Of a DNA stretch of 16,113 nucleotides, positions 7,943 through 16,113 are shown piece after piece. This DNA is from Xanthoparmelia taractica. Taxonomy: Eukaryota > Ascomycota > Lecanoromycetes > Lecanorales > Parmeliaceae. The first letter of the stretch is position 1. Each line of letters begins with the position of its first letter. The position numbers were made by a program, and so were the translations under genes. The stretch is from positions 1-16,113 of the forward strand of contig JANQBS010000527.1 of assembly GCA_033085395.1 (NCBI GenBank), given 5' to 3'. A model generated the notes under the pieces. That model did no database searches, had not been told where the DNA came from, and saw only the letters and a program-made list of their open reading frames with translations.

Positions 7943-8146
7943 GATATCCCATACTCCCATTGAGTTTTTAATAAATATATTACGTGATATTTTTTTATAT
8001 TCTAAAAATACGTAAAAAGCTTAAGCGAACGCTTATGTAATTATAAAATTCTATAAATAGATTAAAAAGATATAATTTTTTAAAAAAAGTTGAAAAAAAG
8101 TTGAAAACGACTATGTTCAATAGATATCACACCTTTCCGACCCGTA
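7871..8146 (+). mobile_element. MITE family A, copy 3 (276 bp, best-preserved complete copy)
   Basis: It starts TACGGGTCGGAAAGGTGTGG and ends CACACCTTTCCGACCCGTA, an inverted repeat of about 19 bp counting the TA. The interior holds a subterminal inverted pair (TATGGGA at about 7903, TCCCATA at about 7948), CTTAAGCGAACGCTTA, and A/T tracts, with no coding capacity. TA on both sides suggests TA target duplication. The left flank is normal-composition host sequence and the right flank is the eroded 5' LTR, so the copy sits exactly on the boundary of island and desert. Confidence 0.95.
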
Positions 8147-8535
8147 CTTCTATAAGATCGATGCTTTATAGGTTGCGATTTAGCTAAGAATTATTAATTA
8201 TATACTCTCTATTAGAATAGGAGTATATTAAGTATCTTTAGTTATATTAATAATAAAAACGCGTCTTAAATATTAGAATAAAAGAAAGATGCGATAAATA
8301 AGAATTATTTAAGGGAAAAGTTTGAGAAGGAAATTATTTAAATATTAATATCTATTATTGAAAGAATTACCGAGAAGAAAATCGATTGAACATTAATTTC
8401 TACTATCTATCTAATGTGAAAAGATTATCGAGAATTCTACGTGTTAGCGTCTAAATTAATAAAATTTTAATACGCTTAAATAATTATTAGAATAATTACT
8501 AGAAATAATTATAAGATAAATTTATTCTTATAGAA
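8147..8535 (+). mobile_element. LTR, left copy (at least 389 bp), RIP-mutated
   Basis: This aligns without a single gap to 15725-16113. Roughly 40 differences are visible, all transitions except about one, as expected for two repeats mutated by RIP independently. The true left edge may be the TA at 8145-8146, a mutated TG used by the MITE as target. The right edge cannot be fixed because the other copy runs off the window. Read as LTRs, the pair spans about 7.6 kb between starts, an ordinary size for a fungal retrotransposon. Confidence 0.72.
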
Positions 8536-9648
8536 TCTTAATATTTATAATAAGAGTATTCTTCTCTCGCTTTTCGATTGTAAAATAAATTAATTCTAAT
8601 ATTATTGCGATAGATATCTGGAAGCATTAATAAATAATATTAATTTTATCTATAATATCACGTTTTCTAAGATATATTTATCGTTTACTTTTATATTCTT
8701 TCTACTCTTTCTTCTATTACTTATTATTCTTCTAATATTTATTATACTTTTAATATTTGTTATTCTTCTAATATTTATTATTCTTCTATTATTTGTTATT
8801 CTTCTACTATTTATCTTATTATCTATTTATCTAATAAAGATATTATCCTCGAATTTCGACTTCGAACCTTAGCTCTAATCTTAACTTCTTCGATTTTAAG
8901 TTATAGCTCGCAAAAGAATTACTACGCGAGACAATATTTTAAAGTAGATATATTGAATCTATAAATAAAATATTAAGTATAAAGCTAATGCGCGAGTAGG
9001 CGATAGCACGTAAGAGTAAAGAAAAGACTAAAGGAATTATAATACACGTAGCTAATGCTAGATAATCTTAAGTATAATTAATTATTTCTACGTAGTCTTT
9101 AAGTATTTAACTATTAAAATTAATTAAGAAAAGTAGATTAGCGTAAGAATTATCGAGTAGTAATATTCGAAAACGTAGATGAAAAGCTAAAAGTAAGTCT
9201 AATCTCGAATCTATCTATTTTATTTTATTAATAGATTATAATTATTACTTTACGTGAGATTCGTCGCTATTAGAGGGAATTCGATTTAATAATTTTAAGC
9301 TCTCTTTTTCCCGAGTGATAAGAGAGATCGCGATAATATATATAAAGGAAGTACGTTTTCTTAGATCGATTATTAAGATTATTTATAAGTCGGCGAAAGC
9401 TTTTCTTTATTATATATTCGAAGATATTAATCTTTATATAATTTATGCGAAGCGTATAACTTTAATACTTAAGAATATATAACTATAGAGAATAATCGTA
9501 AATTCTTTTTATAATGCGAAGGGAGGAGAAGGGAATTTGCTATCGTAGAACAGATAGTAGATTACTATTATAGTTAGCGTGCTAGCAATTCTTCTAATAA
9601 TCAAATGAATTAAATATATTAATAGTAATAGAAATAACTCGCCAAGTC
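8536..9648 (-). pseudogene. RIP-eroded element interior, probable minus-strand coding, unassigned
   Basis: AT-rich interior next to the left LTR. On the minus strand one frame from about 8890 down to 8724 runs with stops only at plausible Gln/Trp positions. It contains a basic/acidic helix-like stretch (LKIEEVKIRAKVRSRNSR) followed by a hexapeptide repeat read from the minisatellite at 8724-8813. Another minus frame at about 8930-9160 is open over a hydrophobic stretch (YLALATCIIIPLVFSLLLRA). I recognise no family; the reading frames are inferred from codon pattern alone. Confidence 0.3.
8724..8831. repeat. 18-bp minisatellite, five clear copies plus one degenerate
   Basis: The unit is TTATTCTTCTAATATTTA, repeated at 8724, 8742, 8760, 8778 and 8796, with a weaker unit at 8814. 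Because 18 is a multiple of 3, the minus strand reads as a hexapeptide repeat, I-[LIV]-E-E-stop-[Q or stop]. Before C-to-T decay this would be (I-L-E-E-Q-Q)n, a coiled-coil-like tail. Confidence 0.85.
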
Positions 9649-9686
9649 TACGGGCCGGAAAGGTCTGATATATTTAATAGAATATC
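9649..9686 (+). mobile_element. Degenerate left terminus of MITE family A (copy 5)
   Basis: TACGGGCCGGAAAGGTCTGA and the following TATATTTAATAG match the family's left end with a few changes, but the sequence then diverges into simple TATTATATTA runs. No matching right terminus follows within the next 2.9 kb. It may be a truncated copy, or the end of a longer related element. Confidence 0.55.
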
Positions 9687-10364
9687 TTATATTATATCGT
9701 ATTATATTATATTATAAGAGGGTATTATAAAGGGGTTATACTAGATTACTTATAAAGATATAAGATGGGAAATTACTAGTATTATGAAATAGTCTAAGAA
9801 ATATCTTATAATATAGATTATTTCTTATATTAGTTAGCGGATAAGATAAGAAAATTCTAGATTAATATATAAGTTAGGACGAAATTAACTTAAGTAATTA
9901 TTAAACTTCGATATTTAATAAGTAATATTAAGATAAACTTCTTTCTAATTTAATCTCGCTAAGTAAATATAATTATTCTAATAAGTGATAACTAGAATAA
10001 TAACTATAATATATTATTTTCTTAAATTGTAATCTACGTAAGATCGCTAAGTCGATCTCTTTTCTAATTACTTATAAAATAATTTTAAGTTATCTCTCTT
10101 ACTCTTTTCATAGATCTTTAATTTATAAAGATTAATTCTTTATTACTTTACGTTCACTTCTCTTCTCTTAATTAAAGAATAATTAATAAATAAAATTTTA
10201 ATAAAAAAGAATTAATTTTTTACTTAAATTAATTTAAAGAGTACTTTATTATTATTATTAATATAATTAACTTTAAAAATCTCCTTTACTTAATAATTTC
10301 GAATTTTTTAATTAACTTATCTAGCTTCAAGTAATATATTAAGATCTTTCTCTAAATTTAGTGT
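9687..10364. other. RIP-eroded spacer, no gene recognised
   Basis: AT-rich DNA between the degenerate MITE end and the C-terminus of the fossil hAT transposase. No motif, LTR or terminal repeat was found. It holds one of three copies of a roughly 20-base word (AGTGATAACTAGAATAATAA at 9984-10003). Confidence 0.35.
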
Positions 10365-12430
10365 ATTTTATTTATAGCTATTCTATTAATATTTTATATA
10401 AGAAATTATTATTAAGACTCGAAAGATTAAAGACGAATAGCTTTTTTAATTATTATATAGTCGCTTAGCTTATAAGAAATATCGCTTATAAGTTATAGCT
10501 TTATTAGATACGACTAAGATATCTCTAATTACACGTTCTATTAATAAGATCTAAGATTCTAAGTTTTTTTATTAATTAAGAATTAATAAATTCTTAAGAT
10601 AAGTAAAAGATACTTAATTAAGATTAGAAATTTAAGTTATAGCTAGAATAATAAATAGAATATTAATCTTCTCTTTTATATTACTAAAATTAATTATTAT
10701 TCGACACTTTTATCGTCTTTTCGATCTTATTAATAATATTATCAAGCGACTCTACGCGATTTCTTACTCGTTTAGCCCTCTACACCTAACTACTAATATT
10801 AAGATATTAATAATTTCGATACATTTATTTAAGCGTATTTTAGTATATTTCTATTTAAGATATTTAATTAAACTTAACTTCTTAATTCGATTCTTTTAAT
10901 ATTATATTCTCGTAATTTAGACGTAAAAGTGTTATCTATCTATAAAGATATCTTATATTCGATTAAGTCTCGCTATAATAGATAATTAATTTTTCATAAG
11001 CCGTCTTTAAAGTCTCGCGAAGTTCGACTTTTCATAAAATTCGCTTACGTCTTAGCTTTCGAATCTCCTTCTTAATATAATTAAATAATCTATTATAGAT
11101 ATTAAATATATAATAAATTATTAACTCTTTATTCTTACTTATTAACTTCGTAAAAGTATAAAAGAATCTAATTAATTTAATTAGATATTTAACTTACGAT
11201 TATTTATTCGCATTAAGTCTAAGAAAATCGTCTAATTTCTCCTTAAAAAAGCGATTAATATCGCTACGAAGTAGATAAGATCGTATTAATATATAATAGA
11301 TTAAGTCTCAACGAACTTTAATATTCTAAAATAATTTAAGTGCGCGTTTTTATTAATATAACTTCTTATTGATAGATAGATAATATTAATTAATTAAGTT
11401 ATAAGTATTATTAAGTCGTATAGATTAAAGCTCGAAGAAATACTTCTTGCGCTAACTACTAGCATTAATATAGACTCTTATTTTATAAATCTATATATAT
11501 TAGATATTAGTGATAACTAGAATAATAATTAGAATTTATATATCTTAGCTAAAGTTATTAATAGATCTTTTTCTTATCTTTAAATAGCGTTCTATTTTTT
11601 TAAATTATATTAGTTTTTCTAAAAGTTCTCGTTAATTAGACTAACGCGAATCTTATTAAGAAGCTCTTATAAGAATAATTAAATAATATACGTTATATAG
11701 AGAATATATTTAAGATCTTTCGTATTCTACTCTTTAAGATTAAGTAAATTATTAAATTCGCTCTATAAAAGAATCTCGATTAGATCACGAAAGAGTGTAT
11801 TATTATTAGTCGTATTATCGATTATTAAAGTTATAATTCGCGTCTTAAGTATATACTTCTTAAGAATCGATTATACGAGACTTATAAACTTCGTATTAAT
11901 ATATTTATTCTCGACGTACTCGAATTTTAGAAGCTTTTTATAATATCTTTAATCGTAATTAATAAAGAAGTTAAGAAGTATAAAATACGATTAACGATTA
12001 TTAGTCGATTAGCTATTTAAGACTAAAGATATCTTAATATTATTATTTAATAGACTCGTATATAGATCTAACTTAATCTTTTTAACTTTAAAAAATAGTC
12101 GATTTTTAATTATAAATATAGAATCTATATTTACGAGAGAGTTAAGATAGCGAAAGATTTATAATATCTCTAGATTATTAATAATAGCAAATAAAATATC
12201 TATAATTATAATCTAACGACGAAATTACTCGAAAAAGTCCGCGCGAGTAAGATATCTATTATCTAGCTTTGTCTTGATATCTTTCTTTAATCGTCTCTAA
12301 AGCGTAAGATATTAATTTTAATTATTATTCTAATTATCAAATATTAAATAAATTAAATAAATAATATATCTATCGTTAATAGCTCTTAATAATTATCGTC
12401 TATTAAAGTATACTAAGATTCGACTTTCGT
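10365..12430 (-). pseudogene. Fossil hAT-family transposase, RIP-mutated
   Basis: The minus strand carries a decayed hAT transposase of about 680 codons, near the usual family size. From the N-terminal side, a stretch at about 12250-11850 reads LTRADFFE-stop-FRR, then KISLVLNS-stop-STNNR-stop-SY (compare the family's DGWTSxxxxSF), then KFEYVENKYINTKFISLV (GFxxLxGxHTGxNLAxVL). It leads into RIITLIIDNTTNNNTL at about 11796-11842, the conserved hAT block TxDNAxNN. The middle has IYYIFNIYNRLF and AYEKLIIYYSET blocks. The C-terminal dimerisation region near 10545-10420 reads ERVIRDILVVSNKAITYKRYF (compare LARDILAVPxSxVxxERxFS). Stops fall at Gln/Trp codons. The N-terminal zinc-finger part and the element's terminal repeats were not found; both edges are approximate. 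Confidence 0.82.
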
Positions 12431-12557
12431 ACGTATACTTTCGATTTAAGATATAAATTTATTTTCGTAATATTATAATCTATTAATAAGTAAATAAGAA
12501 TATTATCGCAGTAATGATATATAATATATAACTCTCTAGTAGATCGAAGGGCGCAGT
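12431..12557. other. RIP-eroded DNA upstream of the fossil hAT gene
   Basis: A short AT-rich stretch between the hAT remnant and MITE copy 4. It may hold the lost N-terminus of the transposase. The 78-codon minus-strand frame here (12403-12639) begins inside the MITE and crosses its edge, so it is chance. Confidence 0.35.
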
Positions 12558-12834
12558 TACGGGTCGGAAAAGTGTGGTATATTTGATGGTATGGGACCAG
12601 TTTTTTAAATATTATATCGAAAGGTATAAGATATCCCATACTCCCATTAGATTTTTAATAAATATATTACGTAATATTTTTTTATATTCTAAAAATACGT
12701 AAAAAGCTTAAGCGAACGCTTATATAATTATAAAATTCTATAAATAGATTAAAAAGATATAATTTTTTAAAAAAAGTTGAAAAAAAAGTTAAAAACGACT
12801 ATGTTTAACAGATATCACATCTTTCCGACCCGTA
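12558..12834 (+). mobile_element. MITE family A, copy 4 (277 bp, complete, RIP-type changes)
   Basis: It starts TACGGGTCGGAAAAGTGTGG and ends CATCTTTCCGACCCGTA. It is co-linear with copies 2 and 3 throughout, with mostly G-to-A and C-to-T changes (for example CGAATACCCTACC to TAAATATTATATC). It lies in the interior of the LTR-bracketed element, just upstream of the minus-strand hAT remnant. TA is present at both edges. Confidence 0.93.
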
Positions 12835-13400
12835 GAAATTCTTAATCTAATTTCTAATTACTTAACTTATCTTTAATTATTAATTTATTTCTATATTATA
12901 CTTAACTTCGTTATAAAAAAAGTAAGGTTTCTTATCTTTAAACTCTAATTTCTTTAAAATAGTAATAAAAGTATCTTAACTCTTATCAAAAGAATAATCG
13001 TCGATAGCTATAATACTAACTACGATATCGAATAATATAGTAAAATTTAAGACTTAAGAGAAAATATAATAACTTGAATAAAGATAGATAATATTTATAA
13101 AAAATATAGAATATTATGAAAGACGCGTCTTCTAGTAATACTTAGCTTTAAATCTAGCTTTAACTATTTAAAATTAATAACTAATACGAAGACTATATAA
13201 TACATAAACTAATATATAAGATATATATCTCTTCGCTATAGTATATTAATTAAATTCTAATAAATACTAGTAAAAGAGATAGAAATTAATAAGTGTAAGA
13301 ATATAAGGGCTAGGGGCCGAAGCGCGCGAGAGGCTAACTCTCTAATATAGCTATACGATAGTGCTAGTCGCTAATAAGTTAACTTAATAAAAAAGTTTAA

Positions 13401-13502
13401 TAAATTAGAGTATATTTAATATAGAGTGAATATATAGACTTAAGAAGAGATTAAATTAGAGTATATCTAATGTAGGTTGATATATAGAATAGATTAATAT
13501 AT
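13401..13502. repeat. 51-bp tandem duplication
   Basis: Two adjacent units, at 13401 and 13452, share TAAATTAGAGTATAT, then CTAAT or TTAAT, a GTGAATATATAG or GTTGATATATAG block and a purine-rich tail. The second half of the unit is more diverged. Confidence 0.6.
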
Positions 13503-13525
13503 TAATTAGATTTCTTTCTGCGCGA

Positions 13526-13627
13526 GTTCGAATTTCTATTCTAGTAAATATTCTAATAATTATTTAAGTTTAAATCTCTATAATTAGCACTTTAATAATT
13601 ATCTAAGTTCGAATCTCTATTCTAATT
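13526..13627. repeat. Three tandem units carrying a tRNA T-arm-like word
   Basis: GTTCGAATTTCTATTCTAGT (13526), GTTTAAATCTCTATAATTAG (13568) and GTTCGAATCTCTATTCTAAT (13607) recur about every 40 bases, with similar ATTAT-TAAGT leaders. The core GTTCGAATC matches the conserved T-loop/B-box of tRNA genes. No acceptor, D-arm or anticodon arm can be folded around them, so these are not tRNA genes. They might be SINE-like or primer-site remnants. Confidence 0.5.
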
Positions 13628-15696
13628 ATAATTTTAGCGATTATTCTTAAAGCTCTTTTTTCTAGATAGCTCTCTAACGTTAATAATATTCTAATATTCT
13701 CTAAAATTTTCTTTCTACTCTTTTTTTCCCGATAAAAATAGCGCTTATAATTATAAATAATATTGTAAACTTATATAAGCCTAACTCTTCTCTTTCAATT
13801 ATCGATAATGCTATAAAAATATATAAAAATATTTTTATATTCTTATTTAAATCTTTTAATATTAAGAAGTTATATAATCGAAAGAGACTTAAGATTCGAT
13901 TTAAATCGATAAGAAAGTCGCAAAAATTAAAAGCTAATTATAAGTTTATAGAGTAAATATTTTTATTTTTATTAATATTATTTCTAAGCTCGCGCGTTAT
14001 AAGAGATTTATTATATATAAAAATCGACGAACTTAATTATATTACGAAAAGCGTTTACTTATAATAAAGAAGATTTTAAGACTTATTAAAAAGAAAATTT
14101 TTTAAATTTAATTCTCTATCTTAAGCGCACTTTAAGAATTAATAAAAACTAGAATTATCTCTAAATTAAATAATAGATCTTATCTTTCTTATTAAGAAGT
14201 AATTATAATTAATTCTTATATAGTCGCGTAATTATACGTATTTCACGTAAAAAGAGTTACTTTATAAGCTAAGAATATATAGCTTATTCGTAGTTTACGA
14301 AATAAGATAACTATCTATTAATTTAAATAAGGCGTATAATAATTAAAATTATAACTAGAATTCTAAGATACTCTTAAGATTAATTATTATAATTTATATA
14401 GCTAGCGATTTCTTTAGTTAAGAGACTAAGACTATCTATACTAGATACGAGAAGTTTAAAATTAGCGAATATATTATTATAGTCTTGAATAATAAGATCG
14501 TACGCTTCTCTTATATTTATCGCATTAAGATCGGGCTTAAAATTTATCGTAGCGAAATTATAATTATTCGATTAGAATAATATCGATTCTAATAGAGATA
14601 GCTATCTCGTATTATTATATTCAAAGTACTTACTCTAAATATAATTAATTATATTACGATATATTACTTTCTCTTAATAATTAAAGAATATATACGAAGA
14701 TAATATAATATTAAAGAAGATATATTTCTTTTAAATAGATTAGCGATGATTAGAATAATAATTAGAAATATATAGATATATTAAAATTATAAGTAAATAT
14801 ATATGTCCTTTTCTAAGATAGCTCCTTAAATTCTTATAATCTAGCTCTCTAAGTTTACGTAGCAGAGATCTATTAGTCTTTCGCCACACGTTCTATATAT
14901 TAATAAATAAATATATCTTTATATTCGATATATAATTTCACTCGAGATTCTATTTATATGCGAATAGCTTAATATCTAATAATTAATTATTCTTTTCGAG
15001 TTTTAATAGATCGTAGCGCTCACGATCTAGAATATTATCTCTCTCTTTAATAATTAAAAAGATCTCGTCTATTATATAATTAAAATAAATACTTTTTTAT
15101 TAAAGATAATTATATACTTTACTCTATTTTCTTATCTTCTATATCTTTTTATAACGAATTATTATTCTTATTAATATAGATTATTATTCTAAAATAAATC
15201 TAGAGTCGAAGACGTCGAGTAATAATATTATTATATACGCTTTATATAATTCTATTTTAAGTGTTAGCTTAAAAGAATTAATAATTAAAATAATAATAAT
15301 AAAGATAAGTAAATATTATTTAAAATCGACTTTTTACTAGCGAAGAATTTTAATATATACTTCTCGCTATAAGTCTAAAGTAGTCGCGAATTCGCTAATC
15401 TTTTTATAAACACGAATATAATAATTCTTAGCGACGTTATTAGCTTTCTTTACGAGTTTCAATTTCTTTTTCTTAAAAATAAAAATATCGAGTCTTATTC
15501 TTAAGCGTTTAATATTAGAATTTTCACTAAGATTTTAAACGACTTTACGCTTTAACTAATTATCTTTAGATCGATTAATTACGTTATAATATAAAATCTT
15601 AAATTTAAGATTATTAAATTCTATATTAAAGAGCGAAAAGTGTGTTTAAAAATTTAATTATTCTTCTTTTTTAATAATTAGAAAAAAGATTAATAA

Positions 15697-15718
15697 AGAA
15701 ATATAAAGATAAAAAAAG
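15697..15718 (+). promoter_or_regulatory. Purine-rich tract before the right LTR
   Basis: AAATATAAAGATAAAAAAAG lies just before the right-hand repeat. It could be the polypurine tract of an element oriented on the + strand. The surrounding A-richness makes this weak, and the apparent coding frames in the interior are on the opposite strand. Confidence 0.3.
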
Positions 15719-15724
15719 TAATTA

Positions 15725-16113
15725 CTTTTATAAGATTAATACTCTATAAATTACGATTTAGCTAAGAATTATTAATTATATACTCTTTATTAGAATAGAA
15801 GTATATTAAGTATCTTTAGTTATATTAATAATAGAAACGCGTCTTAAATGCTAGAACGAAAGAAAGATGCGATAAATAAGAATTATTTAAGAGAAAAGTT
15901 TAAGAAGGAAATTATTTAAATATTAATATCTATTATTAAAAGAATTATCGAGAAGAAAATCGATTAAGTATTAATTTCTATTATTTATTTAATGTAAAAA
16001 AGTTATTAAGAACTCTATATATTAGCGTTTAAATCGATAAAATTTTAATACGCTTAGATAATTACTAGAATAATTATTAGAATTAATTATAAGATAAATT
16101 TATTCTTATAGAA
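15725..16113 (+). mobile_element. LTR, right copy (continues past window end), RIP-mutated
   Basis: An ungapped partner of 8147-8535, with nearly all differences transitions. It is cut by the end of the window, so its 3' edge and the target duplication cannot be seen. If the left LTR starts at 8145, the duplicated host bases should be ACTAC and should recur just after this LTR. Confidence 0.72.

Larger units (their letters stand above)
12835..15696 (-). pseudogene. RIP-eroded element interior with minus-strand frames, unassigned
   Basis: About 2.9 kb of AT-rich DNA. The + strand shows no sustained frame that I could find. The minus strand shows two stretches where stops are rare and fall at likely Gln/Trp codons. 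About 15600-15390 reads KKKKLKLVKKANNVAKNYYI, then RVYKKISEFATTLDL; about 14620-14330 reads NNYNFATINFKPDLNAINIR, then EAYDLIIQDYNNIFANFKLL. Neither is recognised. I searched by eye for reverse-transcriptase, integrase and tyrosine-recombinase signatures and saw none. A gag-like or accessory protein is possible. The mixture with a hAT fossil suggests nested elements. Confidence 0.3.

Noticed and set aside
8700..8835. Apparent polypyrimidine tract as the priming site of a minus-oriented retroelement
   Set aside because: The pyrimidine richness comes from the 18-bp minisatellite, and the tract is not adjacent to a fixed LTR edge.
12403..12639. 78-codon minus-strand frame
   Set aside because: It begins inside MITE copy 4 and crosses into eroded hAT flank, so it is a chance frame in AT-rich DNA.
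12835..15696. Starship-type tyrosine recombinase (DUF3435) or LINE reverse transcriptase
   Set aside because: The surviving minus-strand frames show none of the expected conserved blocks. The idea rested on context only.
1..16113. CRISPR array, bacterial operon or prophage features
   Set aside because: No regularly spaced identical repeats, ribosome binding sites or dense gene packing. Introns and RIP-type decay point to a fungal genome.

Overview
The window looks like a stretch of a filamentous ascomycete (Pezizomycotina) genome with a strong two-compartment layout. Most of it (about 78-4255 and 8147-16113) is very AT-rich and dominated by TpA, with CpA/TpG scarce and stop codons scattered through otherwise recognisable transposon reading frames. 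That is the signature of repeat-induced point mutation (RIP, C-to-T on either strand). Between these deserts lies an island of ordinary composition (about 4256-7870) with short GT-AG introns, a pyrimidine-rich leader and one convincing host gene. No bacterial, rRNA or true tRNA gene is visible.

Left desert: a fossil Ty1/copia retrotransposon on the + strand. Its gag, zinc-knuckle, protease and pre-integrase parts lie at 78-1669, and its RNase H C-terminus lies at 3690-4199, followed by a probable 3' LTR (4286-4597) that is not RIP-mutated. Between the two halves sit a 275-bp MITE (1670-1944) and the 3' part of another LTR element, with a purine tract and a 268-bp LTR (3414-3681).

Island: a two-exon gene (5275-6166) for a 273-residue single-pass membrane protein with a six-cysteine, PAN/Apple-like outer domain. 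Downstream is a small AT-shifted patch (about 6370-6720). A weakly supported three-exon gene follows (6852 to about 7942). A 603-bp hAT-type MITE with perfect 16-bp terminal repeats and a perfect 8-bp target duplication sits exactly at its proposed last splice acceptor. The last exon runs into another MITE and then into an LTR.

Right desert: two ungapped 389-bp direct repeats (8147-8535 and 15725-16113) that differ almost only by transitions bracket about 7.2 kb and are read as LTRs. Inside are a fossil hAT transposase on the minus strand (about 10365-12430), a MITE (12558-12834), several tandem repeats, and minus-strand frames that I cannot assign.

One MITE family with ends TACGGGTCGG...CCGACCCGTA occurs four times (1-77 partial, 1670, 7871, 12558), with a degenerate end at 9649. 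Two copies are identical over 77 bp and unmutated although they lie in or beside RIP-mutated DNA, so this family was probably active after the main RIP episodes.
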